A DNA stretch of 64,000 bases from Thunnus maccoyii. Lineage: Eukaryota; Chordata; Actinopteri; Scombriformes; Scombridae. The first letter of the stretch is position 1, and every line of letters starts with the position of its first letter. Below, piece by piece: positions 60,345-64,000 of the stretch. A program made the translations under genes and the position numbers. The notes beneath the pieces were generated by a model. It made no database searches, was not told the origin of the DNA, and saw nothing but the letters and a program-made list of their open reading frames with translations. The stretch spans positions 10,153,155 to 10,217,154 of the forward strand of contig NC_056544.1 in NCBI RefSeq assembly GCF_910596095.1. Reading direction: 5' to 3'.

Positions 60345-60640
60345 TTTTTAACTGATGACCAAAATTATTAAAGTTCATACTCTGGGCACAATGGATATAT
60401 CTGTTCTAAATTTCATGGTAATCCATCCAACAGTTATGGAGACATTTCTCTCAAAACCACAAATGTCAACCTTATGGAGGCGGAAGGGGAAAATTCAGGG
60501 AATCGTTGAGGTCAGTAGGCTTCATCCTCTGGGGATCATGAATATCATTACAAAAATTTCATGGCAATCCATCTAATAGTTGTTGAGATATCTCCGTCTG
60601 GACCAGAAATGGTGGACAGACAAATCAACGTTGTCTATAG
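60345..60640 (+). repeat. Interspersed repeat, copy 2
   Basis: Same family as 14351-14575, opposite orientation. The words TTTCATGG(C/T)AATCCATC and AGTT(A/G)TTGAGATAT occur twice about 140 bp apart, so the unit is internally duplicated. Confidence 0.65.
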
Positions 60641-61859
60641 AGACACGCAGCTAGTGTGTGGTGTGGTGGCCGCATCAGCAGGCTTTTCTCTCATTCAGAT
60701 TTACATTCAGTTACAGATCATTTTCATAGTAAAAAACAATCAACACAGTTTGATTTTGCATTAAATTTATTAGCATTTTTTGACATACACAACTTCTAAA
60801 TGAACATCTAGTTAATTTTATATTGTCAACACTTACTTTCTGTTTTAAGTTGCATTAATATCATTTTCTCTTTGAATTACCTTGCTGCTGGGACTGGAAT
60901 GTGGCCTCCTCCTCTTTAGGTTGTATTAAGATGTGACTGATGCAACAGGCAGTGTTAAATGGCTGCAGCTGTACCCATGACTGAACCAAATGCCTGCCGC
61001 ACCCAGGGAGGTTTGGGGAGAGGGTGTTCTTTTCTTGTCTGTACATTTCTCAGCCAATTTCTCTCTTGTTAATGGAAGTTTGTTGTTAATTTATACAGTT
61101 GTATTGAGTTGTCAGCAAACTGCCTGTTTAGTGTTTATTTGTAGTTAACTTAGTTATTGTGATTTGTCCGTTCCTTGTATCTGTTAAATTGTTTGGCCAG
61201 CCAGTATACATACTGTATGTTCGCCTCATGTGTCATTGAGTTAGGTCAGTTTGTTGAGTTGTTACACAGTTTGTTTGATGTATTTTGAATACAGTTCAGT
61301 TTTATTGACCTCTTTTTGGGACCAATTTTGTTATTAATCACTTTTGCTTTGTTCATTGTCATTTTTTGGGTAAAAAAAAACATACATGTGCCTTGTTGCT
61401 CGGTAACTAACTAACACATGGATACATCAGTAGAAAGTTGTGCATAACATCATCCCGAAAAATATGGAAACAGCAGAGCTGTCAACTTGAAATGTAACCC
61501 TTTTAACATACTGAAAAATGGATTTCAAATTTATATGACAGGCATGAGCCATTTTTTCCCCCCGTTGAAGAAAACAAAGACTCTCTGTTACTGTCTCTCT
61601 GATTCTTGCTGGGATGGAGGAAAGATAGGGATAGTCAATAATTGATACATTTTCCTGCCAACATGGTGACAAATGATACAGAGAGAGAGGTTAAAGGACA
61701 GTTCCCAAGAACACAATAAAGACAATTGTACCACTGTCTCACTAGTAATATTTGATATACTGTTAAAGTCTTTCTCGTAGTTACATAAAGTTGGACTTAA
61801 CCAAAACCTTAACAAACATCTTTTTATTCCCAGAAGCCAAGAAAGAACAGACTCACCCA

Positions 61860-64000
61860 CTGTTCTTACTCAGTGGAGGCCTTGCAAAGGTCAAGCCACC
61901 CGATGACAGAGTAATTGTTTACTTTGGCACTAATGAGGTCATGTCCAGGCAGTCCATTAAGTTTCATTATGAACTTGAGTATCCAGCCTCCACAGTTGAA
62001 AGCCTGCAGAGGAGGTGTGCGCTGTTTGGTCCCACTCACACTATGACCAAGAGCTCTGAATGTTTTAGCCGTCTTTTTAGTTTGCACCTGTAGATACAAA
62101 ATTTGTCTACTACCACTGGACTTGGTTTCATTAATCATTTTGGTTCCTTCTGGACCAAGTGGGACTTGTTTAAATATGATGGGTTGCATCCTAACGGGAA
62201 AGGAACAGGAAAATTGATTTGTAATTTTATTAACTTTATTGCTTTTAGCCTCAATTGATGGTTTTCCCAGCAAGACCCTGCCCAGTATCCTGGCTCTGTG
62301 CCCTGTCCCAGACAATGCAGGTCCTGCTGGTGCTGTTTTTTCCCCCAATTCATTCATTCCTGTTATGATCACTGAAAGGCAATATGCAATACCAAAGTTT
62401 TCTCAAAGTCCACACAGAAATAATTTCATCACAGTTAAAACCACTTTTTTAATTCCTGCTGTTGAATCAGCTCAGTTCTGTTAATCCAATGTAAGATCAC
62501 TGCTAATAAGTCCTTAATCTGTCTATGATTTTATCATGACCAACATGACTGTTTATTATCACAGAGTTCTGGATAAATCCTGATGAATACGTCCCTCTCA
62601 CTGAGTCACCCAGCCCCTCCCCACATCCAGAGAATTTATTTTTCCACCAGCCAAGAATGACAAGCTGAGTGGGAGGCCTTGCAATAATACACAGAAATGA
62701 TGATTTTAGTTTTTCTACAGTCTTGCTTGGCTATTTTTGAGAATCTTAGTTTTATTTCAAAGAATAAATTGTCCATTTTATGTGTTTTAATCCACAGACC
62801 CCCTAAACTTACTTCTGGTTTTATTCAGGAATTTTCAGACCTTTCAGACCTTTGATCAGTCATTATGTTACAATATGACAGAGTTCTTATTCTTGGTGGT
62901 TTCAATATCCATGTTTGTTGCTTCTGGTTTTATCAAACTTTTAGATTCTTTTATTTGTCCTAATATGTGGAACACCCCAGCCATGACAAAGGGCACCCAC
63001 TCGACCTTGTGCTCTCCCATGGTTTCTGTGTGGATGATATGAACTCCACCCCTCTCTCCTAACCCCAAACTCACCACATTGATTTGCTCTCACCCCCCTA
63101 AATTCACTCTCTTTTCCATACTTCTGTCAAGCTTTTACTGCCTCAAACCCCTTTTTCTAATACCAGTGAACAACATGGCCTCACTGTAGAGGATCCTTGT
63201 CAGTGTTTTTAACAGCTCCTCTACAATAATTTAGATTCTGTGGCTCCAGTCAGATATAAAAAGCTGAAACCTTCCTCTCTGCCATGGGTGAATGAAGAAT
63301 TAAGGATTTTAAAGAGACAATGCAAGAAGTCAGAAATGGAAAAGGGATAAACTCAGTGTCTCCCTTGCTCCTCTAAAAGATCTAATATTCAATTATCAGT
63401 GTACAATCAAAGAAGCATGGAACATCTGTTTTTCTGAACTGATAGCTAAATAGGGTCATAATCCCAGAATCCTTTTTAAAACCGTAAATTCTTTGATTGG
63501 TCCACCACTTATCCAGCCAGTTGAATCTTCCTGAGAGAGATGTGAAGAATCTCTGAATTCAAAGTTCGATGTTGACTCCTGCCCACCTTCAACATTAACC
63601 CAGTGAAATCTCTCTCTCAACCCTGGAACACACTGTTGAACTTTCAGAGTCATCCACCTGTCCTTCAGACTGCATTCCCACTTGGTTTTTAAAAGCTGTA
63701 TTTCAGTCAGTTGGTCCAGACATTTTAGCCATTATTAACTGCTCTCTGTCTACTGGTATTTTCCCCTCCTATTTTAAACATGCCACTGTTTACCCCCTTT
63801 TAAAGAAGGCCTCTCTAGATCTATCTGTTTTAAATAATTTTAGACCCATCTCAAAGGTGCCATTTTTATAGACAATTTAAGAAAAGTCTCCACTCAAGTG
63901 ATCTCTCTTATGAAAAGAATGAATCAAATTTTTGAATTTCCAATCTGGTTTCCGCTACCCACACACCAGAGACTGCTCTGGTCAAGGCCACAAATGACTT
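61860..64000 (+). mobile_element. Degenerate L2/CR1-type LINE with esterase ORF1, runs off the right edge
   Basis: Three domains appear in the expected order. At about 61890-62240 is an SGNH/GDSL-type esterase ORF1: VIVYFGTNEV, SECFSRLFSLH, and after a stop FINHFGSFW and YDGLHPNGKG, the last carrying the catalytic Asp and His of the DxxH motif. At about 62870-63110 is an AP-endonuclease: RVLILGGFNIHV (GDFN changed to GGFN) and GHPLDLVLSHG. From about 63250 come the linker PSSLPWVNEELR and the reverse-transcriptase start (PLLKKASLD, LNNFRPIS, later an FQSGFR-like segment). All frames carry stops or shifts. It is a dead copy but close to full length on the 5' side; the rest is outside the window. 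The clade is inferred. Confidence 0.8.

Noticed and set aside
62868-63077. 69-codon minus-strand frame
   Set aside because: It is antisense to the endonuclease part of the LINE.
1-64000. CRISPR arrays, operons, phage or bacterial systems
   Set aside because: None seen. Spliced vertebrate genes and fish repeats explain the whole window, so a prokaryotic defence or transfer system is not expected.

Overview
The window is nuclear DNA from a ray-finned fish, most likely a teleost. The evidence is compact vertebrate-style genes with GT-AG introns, proteins close to vertebrate DCUN1D1, CCDC39, SLC7A7, RIPK2 and SNX16, many CA/TG microsatellites, and fish-type interspersed repeats (hAT and TTAA-type MITEs, tRNA-derived SINEs, LINE fragments with an esterase ORF1). 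There is no bacterial, viral or organellar layout and no CRISPR or operon structure. All gene models were made by hand from splice sites, reading phase and remembered family sequence; no alignment was run.

Layout. 1-330 (-): first coding exon of an unrecognised gene that leaves the window on the left, head to head with dcun1d1 (691-3222, +), a cullin neddylation co-E3. 3223-5941: intergenic. 5942-16315 (+): ccdc39, the axonemal ruler coiled-coil protein, 20 coding exons, with an RFX-type X-box just upstream and two transposon insertions with visible boundaries in its introns. 17126-17910 (+): a 104-residue secreted Ser/Thr-rich protein gene. 17911-22808: intergenic with a decayed LINE. 22809-25312 (+): a 161-residue secreted 8-cysteine protein gene. 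27355-32329 (-): slc7a7 (y+LAT1 amino-acid exchanger), 9 coding exons. 35877-45296 (-): ripk2 (NOD1/2 kinase with CARD), 11 coding exons. 47252-50026 (+): snx16, head to head with ripk2. 50027-64000 is gene-poor: interspersed repeats, one orphan signal-peptide exon at 57892-58000, and a LINE running off the right edge from about 61.86 kb.

The genes do not form one pathway. In human the same genes lie on separate chromosomes (3q for DCUN1D1/CCDC39, 14q for SLC7A7, 8q for RIPK2/SNX16), so the order reflects fish rearrangement. The least explained content is the two small secreted-protein genes between ccdc39 and slc7a7, the partial genes at both sides of the window, and a short ISRE plus kappaB-like cluster between ripk2 and snx16.
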